Positions 52,180 through 62,042 of a DNA stretch of 64,000 nt are shown piece after piece. Below the pieces are notes generated by a model. The model had not been told where the DNA came from, did no database searches, and saw nothing but the letters and a program-made list of their open reading frames with translations. The stretch lies in the NCBI RefSeq assembly GCF_037151175.1, contig NZ_JBBCOR010000002.1:124001-188000 (forward strand). Direction: 5' to 3'. Made by a program: the position numbers and the translations under genes. The stretch's first letter is position 1. Each line of letters opens with the position of its first letter. The DNA is from Asaia sp003994335. Lineage in GTDB: Bacteria; Pseudomonadota; Alphaproteobacteria; Acetobacterales; Acetobacteraceae.

Positions 52180-52968
52180 TCAGGGCGTAATAAGGACAGG
52201 CGGCGCAAACCGGCGGTTTTGCAAAACAGGCAGAGCCTGCCGGGTCTGGCCCAGATGCGCCGGATCGAATACGGCAGAGATCAGCCCCGCTGCATACCCC
52301 TTCGCGGCAATCACGGTGCCAAGCGGATCGATCATCAGGCTGTTGCCGATATTCTGCGTCCCGCATTCCCCCGCCCCGATCACGTAGCAGGTATTTTCCA
52401 GCGCGCGGGCAGCCAGCATGATTTCCCAGTGCCGCTCCTTGCCGGGGCCTTTCAACCAGGCGGCCGGCACCACAATCACCTCGGCCCCTTGCAGCGCGAG
52501 AGACCGCGCCACCTCCGGGAAGCGCACGTCGTAACAGGTCATGAAGCCGATCCTCACACCGTCGAGCGTAAGAACGGGTGGCAGGTCATGACCCGGCGCG
52601 ATCAGTCGGGATTCCTGCATCGCAAAGGCATCGTAAAGATGCAGCTTGCGATAGCAGGCCAGACGCTGCCCGTCCTGCGCCACGACAAGCGTGTTGAAAA
52701 ATCGTCCCTCACCGTCCGGCACATTGACGCAAAAGGCGACCATGATCCCCTGCGCCGCTGCGCAGAGCCGGGTTATGAAGGGACCATCCAGAGGCTGCGC
52801 CGTGCGCAGCACATGATCGGGATCCTGCGCATCCCGGGCGAGAATACCCTCCGGAAGCACGAGCAGCCTCGCGCCCTCGGAGCGCGCCTGCCCAATAAGC
52901 GCAGTCGCCCGCGCCAGATTATCTTCCCAATCGGCAGAGACGGCAAATTGCCCCGCAGCCATACGCAT
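52180..52968 (-). CDS. Carbon-nitrogen hydrolase (nitrilase superfamily)
   Basis: The 262-residue protein has the Glu-Lys-Cys triad of nitrilase-superfamily amidases: LVLPEG (Glu 40), YRKLHLYD (Lys 108) and MTCYDVRFPE (Cys 145). The overall pattern resembles deaminated-glutathione/omega amidases rather than true nitrilases. It acts in the cytosol. It lies 146 nt downstream of the BadF-type kinase gene on the same strand, so it may be co-transcribed. The exact amide substrate is not deducible. Confidence 0.88.
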   Translation of the reverse strand: MRMAAGQFAVSADWEDNLARATALIGQARSEGARLLVLPEGILARDAQDPDHVLRTAQPLDGPFITRLCAAAQGIMVAFCVNVPDGEGRFFNTLVVAQDGQRLACYRKLHLYDAFAMQESRLIAPGHDLPPVLTLDGVRIGFMTCYDVRFPEVARSLALQGAEVIVVPAAWLKGPGKERHWEIMLAARALENTCYVIGAGECGTQNIGNSLMIDPLGTVIAAKGYAAGLISAVFDPAHLGQTRQALPVLQNRRFAPPVLITP

Positions 52969-53114
52969 GATGGTGTTCCACTCCTGCCCGAGGCGCTTCG
53001 GGTGGCGCTGGCAGGTTTATCCTGTCCGCTCCAAAGCGGCGTAAAGGCTAGCGCGGCCAGTGGCCTCGCTCCAGAGAAAAGGGCGCAGGAACAGGACGAA
53101 AATCCGGAACGCAA

Positions 53115-54068
53115 TCAGATCAGGCTGGCAGCCCGAAAGCTGGTCCCCAAACGGTCCACGAAGCCTGAATCGACGGACCAACCGGCCAGAGCAGCAGCGG
53201 TGATGACCGCTCCCCCAATAGGCGGCAAGCAAGGATCAACCGGCAATCCGCATCGATGCGCAATGGCATCGCGCAAGACCGCGCTGCGCATGGTGCCCCC
53301 CGCATAGCTCCAGGGGAGATCGGGAAAAGCGAGACGATTCCGCAAAGCCTCGACATGCAGGGCAAGATCATGCGCGGCGCGCTCCATGATCCCGAGAGAA
53401 ACAGGACAGCCCATTTCCGCAAGCTTCCCGGTGTCGATGGCCAGTGCCGCCACGGCCGGGCGGGCCTCACCGAGGGTCGCATACCATTCCAGTAGCGCCG
53501 CACCGCATTCCTCATGATCCTCAGGCCACCCCCTGAGCGCAGCAAAACGGGTGACATAATCGCTCTCGTCGGTTTCGCGCCCGTCCAGCGCGCGCGCGAG
53601 ATGAAACAACGCGGCGCGACCGATCGCATAGGCACTGCCTTCATCACCAAAAAGACTGCCCCAACCGCCCACGCGCGCCGTTTGCCCGTCTTTCCCCTGG
53701 CCCCAGGCCATCGAGCCCGTGCCGGACAGAAGGAGCACGCCGGGCTGATTCAGAAATGCGCCACGGCAGGCCATATCCACGTCATTATGAATGACATGCG
53801 GCACAGGGCACAAACCAGCCACGAGAGCCGCGAGTTCCTGGCTCAGGCGGCGGCTCTCTCCATAACCCGCCATGCCCAGAGCAGCGGCACACATATGCGA
53901 CGACTGATCCTGCAGAAGTGACGTGACAACGCTGCGCCATTCGGGAACATCGAATGGATTGGAGCCGCCTGCCTTGCGCATCTCGGCAATACTGCCGTCC
54001 GGGCGGACGCGCAGGAGAAGTGTTTTCGTGCCGCCGCCATCGATCGCGACAATATCGGTTTTCTGCAC
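53115..54068 (-). CDS. BadF/BcrA-type sugar kinase, probable N-acetylglucosamine kinase
   Basis: The 317-residue ASKHA-fold protein has the phosphate-1 motif IDGGGTKTLLL, NDVDMACRGAF, the LLSGTGSMAWG phosphate-2 loop, GGWGSLFGDEGSAY and AGGTMRSAVL. This is the BadF/BadG/BcrA/BcrD-type glucosamine/GlcNAc kinase pattern. The cluster with nagB, a hexosaminidase and a TonB receptor suggests GlcNAc phosphorylation to GlcNAc-6-P. The start is GTG at 54068 with GGGA 7 nt upstream; the open frame continues 55 codons upstream without support. Confidence 0.87.
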   Translation of the reverse strand: MQKTDIVAIDGGGTKTLLLRVRPDGSIAEMRKAGGSNPFDVPEWRSVVTSLLQDQSSHMCAAALGMAGYGESRRLSQELAALVAGLCPVPHVIHNDVDMACRGAFLNQPGVLLLSGTGSMAWGQGKDGQTARVGGWGSLFGDEGSAYAIGRAALFHLARALDGRETDESDYVTRFAALRGWPEDHEECGAALLEWYATLGEARPAVAALAIDTGKLAEMGCPVSLGIMERAAHDLALHVEALRNRLAFPDLPWSYAGGTMRSAVLRDAIAHRCGLPVDPCLPPIGGAVITAAALAGWSVDSGFVDRLGTSFRAASLI

Positions 54069-54162
54069 GTTGTTCCCGTCTTCAAGCCGTTGAAACGCGC
54101 CCGGACATTCTCCGGGCGCCCGCCATGAGTCAAGCTCTGCCGGGCATGGCGCCCGGAATGGG

Positions 54163-56670
54163 TCAGAACCCGGTAGATACGGAAACCAGCGCGGCAAAAT
54201 TACCGCCCACCAGATAGAGCGGCGCCCCCGCACTCGTCTTGTTGCCGTAAATCCCGGTCCGTGTCTTGGCGCTCGTCACGAAACTGGCCGGGGCGGAACG
54301 ATAGATGTTATTGCCGATATTGACCAGATTCAGCTGGATTTTCGGCCCGCTCAGATGCGGCACACGCGGCAGCCTGTAGCCCAGAGTGATGTCAGACAGA
54401 ACATAACCCGGGATGCGCTCGTCATTCATGAAGGTCGAGAACTGCGAGCTGATATAACGCAGGCTGAAATTGCCGAAGAATTGCTTGTTATCGTCATAGG
54501 CCAGCCCCACCGAGGCTGTAACATGGGGGCTCGCCACCATCGTCTTGCCCGAAGTTGGCAGATAATCGATCACCGATTGCCCCGCCGCATTGGTAGCCGA
54601 AACAGGCAGATTGTTATCCGTCGTGGCATGCAGATACTGGGCCGACACATAGGGGCTGATATGGTGCCAGGGCTTCAGCCCGAACTCGCCCTGAATACCC
54701 CGGATCGTTTCCCCCCCCACATTGATCGGCATCGAGACGAGCGTATTGGTCCCCGGGATATAGGCGGTCGAACTGACCTGATGATTTGTCAGGTTCATAT
54801 TAAAGGCCGAAACCTGGAAATGAATGAGCGTCCCGTTATGGCGGTAGCCAATTTCCTCTCCAATGCCATATTCGCCATTCAGGTTGCCGGGCTGTGAGGT
54901 GGCACCCACTGCATTCGGATCGAAAATCTGGCTATAGGCCTGTACCGAAGCGGGCGCCCGAAAGGACGTCGTGCCATTGATATAGATCTGATCCTTGGAG
55001 GTCAGGGCGTAGCTGACCGCAAGCTGCGGAAGCGGCGCGAAATAATTGCGCACGGTCTTGTAGGGATCGGCGCCCGGCACGTCATTCGTCCCCTGACGCG
55101 AGACCATGACCGTTCGGAACCCGGCGCTCAGGGTCAGTTTGTTATTCAGAAGCTTGAGCGTATCGGCAATGAAGAGGGCATTGATCTGCTGCATGAAGTT
55201 CAGGTTATACCCGCTCAGCAGATCGCCCCCCGGTACGCGAATGCCATAAGCCCCATAGGAATTGGCTGCCTTGCCTGAAAAATCGACCGTCGCGAAGGTG
55301 GAGTGCTCCTCGTGCATGGCGTAGGAATACCAGTAGCCGCCTGAGAGGGTGTTATGCCCCGAGGTCCAGTCCAGCGATGTATTGACCGCCCCCACCTTCT
55401 GGTTCCACGGATCGACAGCCACGGTCGTGACCTTGCCATTGGTAACATAGGGCTGGTTCAGATCGCCATAAACCTGAGTGCCGAACGTACCGCCAGACGC
55501 AGGAATATTCTCGCCCCCCACAGCCGGGCCGTATTGATGCACATAATAGGGGGTAACGCTCAGCTTCAGCCCACGGGCGAGCGTGAAATGGGTCGGGACC
55601 ACGACATCGAGCGAATTCAGATTGCTCAATTGGAGCTTGTAGTAATTGGCATCGCCCGGCGTGTAATGATCGCTGTAACTTAGTCCCTCTCCCCATTGCT
55701 TCCACTGCGCAGCGCTTGGTGCTCGAAAAGGGGTCTGCTCCTGACGATTATATCCAAAGACCGCTGTGACCGAATTGGCATCGCCCCATTCTTTCACGAA
55801 TTTCGAATCGACATGGTAGCGCTTGAGACCACCGGGGCCACGCCAGTTGTTATTGGACTGATGGGAAAAGGACATGAAACCGCGTATGCCGGTATTCCCG
55901 ATATCTCCGGTATCCAGACGCAAGAATTCCTTGTTCGCGCTCTTATTGCCCCCCATCAGATTGATGAAGCCGCCATATTTATGGGCGGGGTTCATCGCGG
56001 TCGCCGATATCTGGCCACCTACCGCGTTGAACGTGGGCGCATTCAGATCGGGTGAGCCCTGGGAGACCGTGACAGAGCCCAGATTCTCCGTATCGACCAG
56101 CATGGCCGTATAAGGCTCGTAATTGATCGGATCTGCCAGAGGGGCCCCCTCGAACAGATACCCGATCTGACTCTGGTTCATGCCACGCATGGTGATGTTA
56201 TCGCCCGCTGTCGCGAGCGGGCTTTGATTGGCGTAGACGACGCCCGGCAGAGTGGCGATCATCGAAGAGATATTGCCAGTCGGTGCCTGCTTGGCGATGA
56301 AATCACGCGTCACGCCACTCTGTGATCGCGGCGCCGTCTGACGGGGCATCAAGCCGCCGCCCGCTGTCGTGTTACTGGTGCCATCCGCGTGACGACCGGC
56401 AGAACGTACCGAAATTTCCTCGGCCTGGGGGTTCGGACCAAGTACTGAGCCCTCGGTAGCGCTATTCGCCTTCCGAGGCGTAGGGGCTCCCATACCTGGT
56501 TTGCTCTGCACCGAACCCTGCGAGGGGGAAGAACCTGTATGCGTTTGTGCGCCATGATGCCCAGCAAGGCGCTGATGCGGTGACGCCGCCTCAGCAGCAG
56601 GGGCCGACAGGGCATAGTTCGTTGCGATAGCGGAACAGAAAAGAAGGAGATCACGTCTCAGATGCCGCAT
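54163..56670 (-). CDS. TonB-dependent outer-membrane receptor (amino-sugar cluster)
   Basis: The 835-residue protein has a signal peptide ending near AAEAAS, then a Ser/Gly/Gln-rich linker (about 30-120). A plug domain follows (NISSMIATLPGVVYANQ, ITMRGMNQSQIGYLFEGAPLAD), then a 22-strand barrel ending in the aromatic VSTGF. It imports large or scarce ligands across the outer membrane with TonB energy. The neighbours (GlcNAc kinase, NagB, GH20) point to chitooligosaccharides or GlcNAc as ligand, which is inference. It is divergent from nagB across an AT-rich operator region. Confidence 0.9.
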   Translation of the reverse strand: MRHLRRDLLLFCSAIATNYALSAPAAEAASPHQRLAGHHGAQTHTGSSPSQGSVQSKPGMGAPTPRKANSATEGSVLGPNPQAEEISVRSAGRHADGTSNTTAGGGLMPRQTAPRSQSGVTRDFIAKQAPTGNISSMIATLPGVVYANQSPLATAGDNITMRGMNQSQIGYLFEGAPLADPINYEPYTAMLVDTENLGSVTVSQGSPDLNAPTFNAVGGQISATAMNPAHKYGGFINLMGGNKSANKEFLRLDTGDIGNTGIRGFMSFSHQSNNNWRGPGGLKRYHVDSKFVKEWGDANSVTAVFGYNRQEQTPFRAPSAAQWKQWGEGLSYSDHYTPGDANYYKLQLSNLNSLDVVVPTHFTLARGLKLSVTPYYVHQYGPAVGGENIPASGGTFGTQVYGDLNQPYVTNGKVTTVAVDPWNQKVGAVNTSLDWTSGHNTLSGGYWYSYAMHEEHSTFATVDFSGKAANSYGAYGIRVPGGDLLSGYNLNFMQQINALFIADTLKLLNNKLTLSAGFRTVMVSRQGTNDVPGADPYKTVRNYFAPLPQLAVSYALTSKDQIYINGTTSFRAPASVQAYSQIFDPNAVGATSQPGNLNGEYGIGEEIGYRHNGTLIHFQVSAFNMNLTNHQVSSTAYIPGTNTLVSMPINVGGETIRGIQGEFGLKPWHHISPYVSAQYLHATTDNNLPVSATNAAGQSVIDYLPTSGKTMVASPHVTASVGLAYDDNKQFFGNFSLRYISSQFSTFMNDERIPGYVLSDITLGYRLPRVPHLSGPKIQLNLVNIGNNIYRSAPASFVTSAKTRTGIYGNKTSAGAPLYLVGGNFAALVSVSTGF

Positions 56671-56996
56671 GGTCTACTCCTGCCGGACAGATTTAAGGTT
56701 GTATAGAATGATGGATACAGTGATTTTCGTTTTTGTATCGCATCGATCTATCGTATTTCCCGGACGTTAGACGGGTGATTACACTGGCGCAATAGTTTAT
56801 TCTAAAAACTAATTGCCCTGTCCGACTCAAGGGCAGTTTATCGACTCAAGTCATTGTTAACGAACGAAAATATTATCTGAATGCAATATACCCTTAATTT
56901 ATGTCGAAAAACTAAGTCTGAGTTTCTAAGTGCAGGATCAACACCGCTTTTTTGAAGCCGGATCATGACTCGAACCTGACGGGATTACGCCTGCCC
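56671..56996. promoter_or_regulatory. AT-rich divergent control region, TonB receptor / nagB
   Basis: This 326-bp region is clearly AT-richer than the flanking genes and should hold both promoters. It contains at least two dyads, TAGTTTATTCTAAAAACTA (56793-56812 area) and AAACTAAGTCTGAGTTT (56909-56925). They are candidate binding sites for the ROK regulator encoded at 60906. No coding frame is apparent. Confidence 0.55.
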
Positions 56997-57764
56997 ATGC
57001 GCCTTATCATCATGCCGGACCAGCATTCCGCCACGAGACTCGCCGCGAACGAAATCGCCACGTTGATGAATGCCCTCCCCAAGCCTGTACTCGGCCTTGC
57101 CACTGGTCGCACCATGGAGGGCGTGTATGGGCATCTTCGCCACCTGCACGACAATCAGGGGCTGGACTTCTCGCGAACGACAACCTTCAATCTCGATGAA
57201 TATGTTGGCCTCCGTGCCGAGGACACGCGCTCCTATCACTACTACATGCGCGACCTGCTCTTCTCGCACATCAATATCGACCCCCGTTCAACCTACCTGC
57301 CTGACGGCGTGGCCTCTGATCTCGCGGCCGAATGCGTTGCATATGAAAATGCCATTCAGCAGCATGACGGAATCGACCTGCAACTGCTCGGGATTGGCGA
57401 TACCGGTCATATCGGCTTCAATGAGCCTCCTTCGCCCTTCGATACGCGCACACGCTGCGTATCCCTCAATGAGAGAACCCGGCAGCAGAATGCGGCCATG
57501 TTTGGTGGAGATCCGGCGCAGGTTCCAGCCGAAGCCCTGACGATGGGCGTGGGAACGATCCTCGAGGCCCGGGAATTGCTGCTTCTGGCGCTGGGAGACG
57601 CCAAGGCCAGTATCATCGCAAAGGCGCTCGAGGGAGAGGTAGGCCCTGAAGTCAGCGCGTCAGCCATCCGCCTGCACGATCGATGCACTGTCATTCTCGA
57701 TGAAGAGAGCGCGGCCCTGCTCAGTGCGGAAACGAGGGAGAAAGCGGATTATACGCGGGGCTGA
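56997..57764 (+). CDS. nagB: Glucosamine-6-phosphate deaminase
   Basis: NagB converts glucosamine-6-P to fructose-6-P and ammonia. The 255-residue protein shows MRLIIMPDQH, LGLATGRTMEGVYGHL, TFNLDEYVGL (active-site Asp region) and LGIGDTGHIGFNEP with the catalytic His. It also has VPAEALTMGVGTILEA. The ATG at 56997 gives the family-typical N-terminus; the open frame begins 15 codons earlier at a TTG. The ribosome-binding site is weak. Together with kinase, hexosaminidase and receptor it defines an amino-sugar catabolic cluster. Confidence 0.94.
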   Translation: MRLIIMPDQHSATRLAANEIATLMNALPKPVLGLATGRTMEGVYGHLRHLHDNQGLDFSRTTTFNLDEYVGLRAEDTRSYHYYMRDLLFSHINIDPRSTYLPDGVASDLAAECVAYENAIQQHDGIDLQLLGIGDTGHIGFNEPPSPFDTRTRCVSLNERTRQQNAAMFGGDPAQVPAEALTMGVGTILEARELLLLALGDAKASIIAKALEGEVGPEVSASAIRLHDRCTVILDEESAALLSAETREKADYTRG

Positions 57765-57838
57765 TAGCCCCCCGACGTCCCGGGTTCAGGGGCAATCGGT
57801 ATGGCGGCTCCGGGTTTTCAGGCCCGGAGCCATGCCCA

Positions 57839-60031
57839 TCACCGTGCGGTAGCGATCAGGGATTTTAGTCCGGGCAGGATGGCGATCAGCAACCCACCTG
57901 CGGGCTGCTTCATATGGTTGGACGCATCATGATCGGCGCTCGCTGCAAAGGCCTGATCCTGCTCGGTCAGGAGCATGGAAGCGTGATCATGCCAGCTCTT
58001 GCCCAGAGGCCGGCCCTGAAGAGCGTCCAGCCCGGCACGTGACAGCGCCGCAATCTGGGCTGAAACGGGTTTGACCTCCTCCACACAGGGCGGCGCTGCC
58101 AGTTTCTGGAATGCTTCGTCATTGCCGATATACCGCACGAGACGCTGTTGCAGCGGTACGAGCAGGCTTCGATCCCCCGCCGCATAGCGCGCGGCCTGAG
58201 CATTGAACTCATTGGCCTCGAAACTGTCTGGAGCCGCTATGGCCGCGGGAGAAAGAAGGATATCTTCCCCCTTGCGCTCGGCAAGACGATTGATCGCGTA
58301 ATTCCTTACCGGAACGGTAATGGCGACCAACTGGGTAAGTGGGGCCACATTTTCGGGCGTCAGTCGGGCAATCATGCGTGCCTGATGGTCAGAGGCCTTG
58401 AGCCCGAAGGTTTCGAGAAAATTCTGAACCCCTGGCAAGCGCTTATTGAGCCCTGCGATATCCCTGACCGATTGGGACGACCAGTACCGCTCAGCGAGGG
58501 CCGCAGAGCGCGGCCACAGGCGGGAATCGACCATCTCATCAGACACGATCTCGGTCCAGAGCGGCGCCTCTCCCCCCAGGACGAGCGCCTCCTGCGCCGC
58601 GCTGAGCGGTGGAGCATTCGGATCGCGCGTGAAGGCATTATCGAGCGGCCTGGGCGCCTGACCGGGCGGGTTGGGGTCAAGCCCATCGGCCCGTGTATCG
58701 AACGGATCAACCGCATAATGCGTGGCTGACGGGTTCAGCAGATCCAGATAATAGCCGGAGGAGACTACGACCGGATGGCCGAGCGCCGTTGCCGTGCCAA
58801 CCCATTTGGAGCCGCGCCAGGCCTCCACCACCACATTCTTCGGGATCGGCGCTTCGCTCACCTCGTCCCATCCCATCATGACCTTGCCATTCGCAGCGAG
58901 CACCTTCTCGATTTCCGCTGTGAAGGCCGCCTGAAGGGCGGGCGCATCCTTGTAGCCATGTGCCTTCATATAGTTGGCGATCTGCGGATTATCGTTCCAT
59001 TGCGCTGAGACGACTTCATCCCCGCCCGTATGGAAATAGCGATCCGGAAAGAGCTCGGCCATTTCAGCAAACAGCACTTTCGCAAAGGCCAGGACGTTCG
59101 GATTTGTCGGATCCATGGCCGGGGTATTCAGATCGGGATGCTTGGTGCAATGCGTGGTGGTTTCGCCATTGCTCGAAGCGACCTGGCAATCCTGCTGCCA
59201 GTCCTTGACCGTCGGCACTGGCTGACGCGCGGCCAGAGCGGGATAGGCTGTGAGAATGGCCAGGGTGTGGCCGGGCACATCAAATTCCGGCACGACGCGT
59301 ATGCCACGATCGGCGGCATAGGCCACGATCTCCCGTATCTGCGCCTGCGTGTAGTAGCGACTATGGCCGCCGACCTCCTGCAGGCGCGGCAGGCGCTTAC
59401 TTTCGACCCTGAAGCCCGTCCCATCGCTCAGATGCCAATGCATCACATTGAGCTTGGTCAGTTCCATTGCATCAAGCTGCCGCTTGATCGTGTCCGTTGA
59501 CTGAAAATGCCGGGAGACATCGAACATCAGCCCGCGCCACTTGAAGCGTGGCGCATCATGCACCTGTCCCTGTTCAAGCGCCGGGACGGCCTCTCGTGTA
59601 TCCAGCATCTGCAACAGGGTCGCCAATCCATGCAGCACGCCCGCCGGGCCATCAGCCTCGAGCGCTATGCCTCTGGATGAAACATCCAGGCTGTAGGACT
59701 CCTTGGCGTCCAGCGTAAGATAATTGGGGTCACGCCCGGTGCGTATGGTCAAAACCGGTCCAGCGCCGCGACGCGGCGATACGCCCGCCTGACGCAAACG
59801 GGCCTCGAAACGCGCGAGCGCGCGCTTGAGCAACGGCGAAGGCGGCTGCGACCACACAATTCTGGGGAGTCCGGTGAGCGCCAGGGACTGACCGTTCAAC
59901 GCCATCTGAGCCGGCTGCGGCATGAAAACGGGAACAAGCGCAGCGGCCTGGGCCTGCCTTGCATCGGCGAGACCGAGCGAGAGCGCAGCCAGCGCCACGC
60001 CACAGCTCATCGCCCTTCTGGGAAGAAACAT
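57839..60031 (-). CDS. Secreted beta-N-acetylhexosaminidase (GH20)
   Basis: The 730-residue protein has a signal peptide (FLPRRAMSCGVALAALSLGL then AxA site) and a GH20b-like N-terminal domain. The GH20 barrel contains FKWRGLMFDVSRHFQS, MHWHLSDGTGFRVESK and the catalytic Asp-Glu pair in YFHTGGDEVVSAQWN (about residues 338-339). It removes terminal GlcNAc from chitooligosaccharides. The ATG at 60031 has AAGGA about 9 nt upstream; a GTG at 60061 overlapping the cutC stop is the alternative. The C-terminal 150 residues are helical and of unclear role. Confidence 0.93.
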   Translation of the reverse strand: MFLPRRAMSCGVALAALSLGLADARQAQAAALVPVFMPQPAQMALNGQSLALTGLPRIVWSQPPSPLLKRALARFEARLRQAGVSPRRGAGPVLTIRTGRDPNYLTLDAKESYSLDVSSRGIALEADGPAGVLHGLATLLQMLDTREAVPALEQGQVHDAPRFKWRGLMFDVSRHFQSTDTIKRQLDAMELTKLNVMHWHLSDGTGFRVESKRLPRLQEVGGHSRYYTQAQIREIVAYAADRGIRVVPEFDVPGHTLAILTAYPALAARQPVPTVKDWQQDCQVASSNGETTTHCTKHPDLNTPAMDPTNPNVLAFAKVLFAEMAELFPDRYFHTGGDEVVSAQWNDNPQIANYMKAHGYKDAPALQAAFTAEIEKVLAANGKVMMGWDEVSEAPIPKNVVVEAWRGSKWVGTATALGHPVVVSSGYYLDLLNPSATHYAVDPFDTRADGLDPNPPGQAPRPLDNAFTRDPNAPPLSAAQEALVLGGEAPLWTEIVSDEMVDSRLWPRSAALAERYWSSQSVRDIAGLNKRLPGVQNFLETFGLKASDHQARMIARLTPENVAPLTQLVAITVPVRNYAINRLAERKGEDILLSPAAIAAPDSFEANEFNAQAARYAAGDRSLLVPLQQRLVRYIGNDEAFQKLAAPPCVEEVKPVSAQIAALSRAGLDALQGRPLGKSWHDHASMLLTEQDQAFAASADHDASNHMKQPAGGLLIAILPGLKSLIATAR

Positions 60032-60057
60032 CGGGCCCAATCCTTTTCTGTAACGGC

Positions 60058-60810
60058 TCACCCCCGCTGCATAGACGCCATCGCCACAAGCAACTGGTTG
60101 ATCTCCGCAGCGGATGTCACAGCATTCGACGCTGCGAATCCGAAATGAACGAGTCTTTCATCCTGCATCGCAATTTGTTTCCGGCAAGAGGCATGAACGG
60201 CTCTCACTCCTGTTTCCCGCATCAGAGCGACAACGTTACCAGGCCGAACCCCACTCCCGGCCATGATTTCGATGCGTTCCTCAGCATAGTCATGCATAGC
60301 CTTGAGCCGCGCCGCGCCTTTGACCGCATCAGAGGCCTGCCCTGAGCTGAGCACACGCTCGAAACCGAGCGCAATCGCCGCATCGAGTGCAGCGAAAGGA
60401 TCGGGCGCGAGATCGACAACACGATGGAGTTGTCGGCGCATCGGCCAGCAGGCAGCAGAGAGCCGCTCCAGCATGCGGAGATCGAGGGTGTGATCCGGGT
60501 GGGCGGCGCCGAGAACAACGCCAGCCAGCCCGGAATCACGCATCAATGCGATATCGGCCAGCATTTGCGCTTCCTCACGCGCGGTGAAGCAAAAATTGCC
60601 CGGCCGCGGTCGGATCATCGCGAAGACTGGCACCGCGCATGAGCGCGCCTGCTGAACAAGCCCGTATCCAGGCGTCAGCCCACCCAGATCAAGCGCGCTG
60701 CATAACTCGATACGGGCCAGCCCTGTCATCGCGGCGCTATGCAGACCTTCCGCATCGTCGACGCAGATCTCGAGCGTCGGCATGCCGTGCATCCCGATGA
60801 TAGGGTTCAT
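60058..60810 (-). CDS. cutC: CutC family TIM-barrel protein
   Basis: The 250-residue protein matches CutC (PF03932): LEICVDDAEGLHSAAMTGLARIELCSALDLGGLTPGYGLV (by position about 13-52), PVFAMIRPRPGNFCF, GVVLGAAHPDHTLD, ERVLSSGQASDAV and IMAGSGVRPGNV. The copper-homeostasis name is historical and the true activity is unproven. Here it is sandwiched between a hexosaminidase and a ROK regulator, so a sugar-related role is plausible. ATG at 60810 or 60783 could be the start; the second has GGGA 8 nt upstream. Confidence 0.9.
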   Translation of the reverse strand: MNPIIGMHGMPTLEICVDDAEGLHSAAMTGLARIELCSALDLGGLTPGYGLVQQARSCAVPVFAMIRPRPGNFCFTAREEAQMLADIALMRDSGLAGVVLGAAHPDHTLDLRMLERLSAACWPMRRQLHRVVDLAPDPFAALDAAIALGFERVLSSGQASDAVKGAARLKAMHDYAEERIEIMAGSGVRPGNVVALMRETGVRAVHASCRKQIAMQDERLVHFGFAASNAVTSAAEINQLLVAMASMQRG

Positions 60811-60905
60811 ATCGTGCCGTCAGGACGACGTGTCATGCGATAACGCGCGAGAACACCCATGCTTGTCTCCTGACCTGATGCCCCTCGGATAACACAAACC
60901 GGGAG

Positions 60906-62042
60906 TTACAGACTGGAATTACCGAACAGGAAATGTTGCGCAGCAAGGCTTGCCGCGCCCGTCGCGAAATCGCGCGGGTGCAGTGAACCGAGGACGAGTT
61001 CCGTCTGATAACTGTCACGGCGAAGCACATGAGCCTCAACGGCCTGACGGAGCGCACGCGCGAAGACACTTTCCACCAGATTGGGGTCGAGCCTCACAAC
61101 AATGCGCGACGGATCGACGAACTGGATGACCTGGGAGAGCGCCAGTCCAAGCGCCGTGCCTGCGCGATGCAGAATGGAGAGCGCTTCGGGTTGTCCGTCC
61201 CCGGCCATTTCTACTACCCGCCCGATTTCATCCGGGAGACCGGCGCGTCGGGCCGCCCCCAGAATGGCCGGCAAAGCCGCGAGCGTCTCGAGACAGCCCC
61301 GATTGCCGCATCGACAAGGCAGGGCTTCACCGTCAATGGCGATCGGTGCATGCGATAATTCACCTGCCCCGCCATGCCGCCCCCTGTGCAGACGCCCGTT
61401 GACCATATGCGCTCCGCCAATCCCCTCGCTCACGAATACCAGGCTGAAATCGCTCAGATCGCCGGAATCGCCAAAAAGCTGTTCACCGATGATCAGGGCA
61501 TTGGCATCGTTCTCGACGAAAACCGGCAGCCCCGTCATATCCGCAAGGCGCTGTCCGATATTGACCCCATGCCAGCCGAGCGTGGCGGAGGCCAGACAGG
61601 TCTGGCCGTCTCCGGACACGATCCCGGCGATCACGACCCCGATACCAGCCAGAGCGCCGATGCCCGATGGATAGTCCCGGCGGATAGCCCCGACGGCATC
61701 GACGATGGCCGCAATACAGGCGTCGACATCGGAGATGAGCGGAATGGTCATCTCGATATGCACGTGGCCATGCGGATCGGTCAGGACCACATGGGCCGGA
61801 TCGGACTGGAGGGAAACCCCGATGAAACTGGCTGCGTCCTGCCTGAGGCCCAGCATGACTGCCGGACGACCGAAACCGAATACACGTTCGCGCTCGTCGA
61901 GGATATTCTGTTCGATCAGCTCGCGAACCAGCGCCGTAACGCTTGCCTTGCTGAGATTGAGCGCGCGGGCAAGATCGGTACGGCTTTGCGGCCCGGAACG
62001 ACTGAGCGCACTCAGAATGCGATGATGACCTGTCGAGAACAT
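60906..62042 (-). CDS. ROK family transcriptional regulator, NagC-like
   Basis: The 378-residue protein has an N-terminal winged helix (about residues 5-65; ILSALSRSGPQSRTDLARAL, LSKASVTALVRELIE) and a ROK domain with GIGVVIAGIVSG, VENDANALIIGE, GGAGELSHAPI and the zinc-binding CRCGNRGCLE. NagC-type ROK proteins repress amino-sugar genes and are relieved by GlcNAc-6-P or a related sugar phosphate. It is the likely regulator of this cluster. The first in-frame start is ATG at 62042, as a stop lies two codons upstream. Confidence 0.92.
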   Translation of the reverse strand: MFSTGHHRILSALSRSGPQSRTDLARALNLSKASVTALVRELIEQNILDERERVFGFGRPAVMLGLRQDAASFIGVSLQSDPAHVVLTDPHGHVHIEMTIPLISDVDACIAAIVDAVGAIRRDYPSGIGALAGIGVVIAGIVSGDGQTCLASATLGWHGVNIGQRLADMTGLPVFVENDANALIIGEQLFGDSGDLSDFSLVFVSEGIGGAHMVNGRLHRGRHGGAGELSHAPIAIDGEALPCRCGNRGCLETLAALPAILGAARRAGLPDEIGRVVEMAGDGQPEALSILHRAGTALGLALSQVIQFVDPSRIVVRLDPNLVESVFARALRQAVEAHVLRRDSYQTELVLGSLHPRDFATGAASLAAQHFLFGNSSL

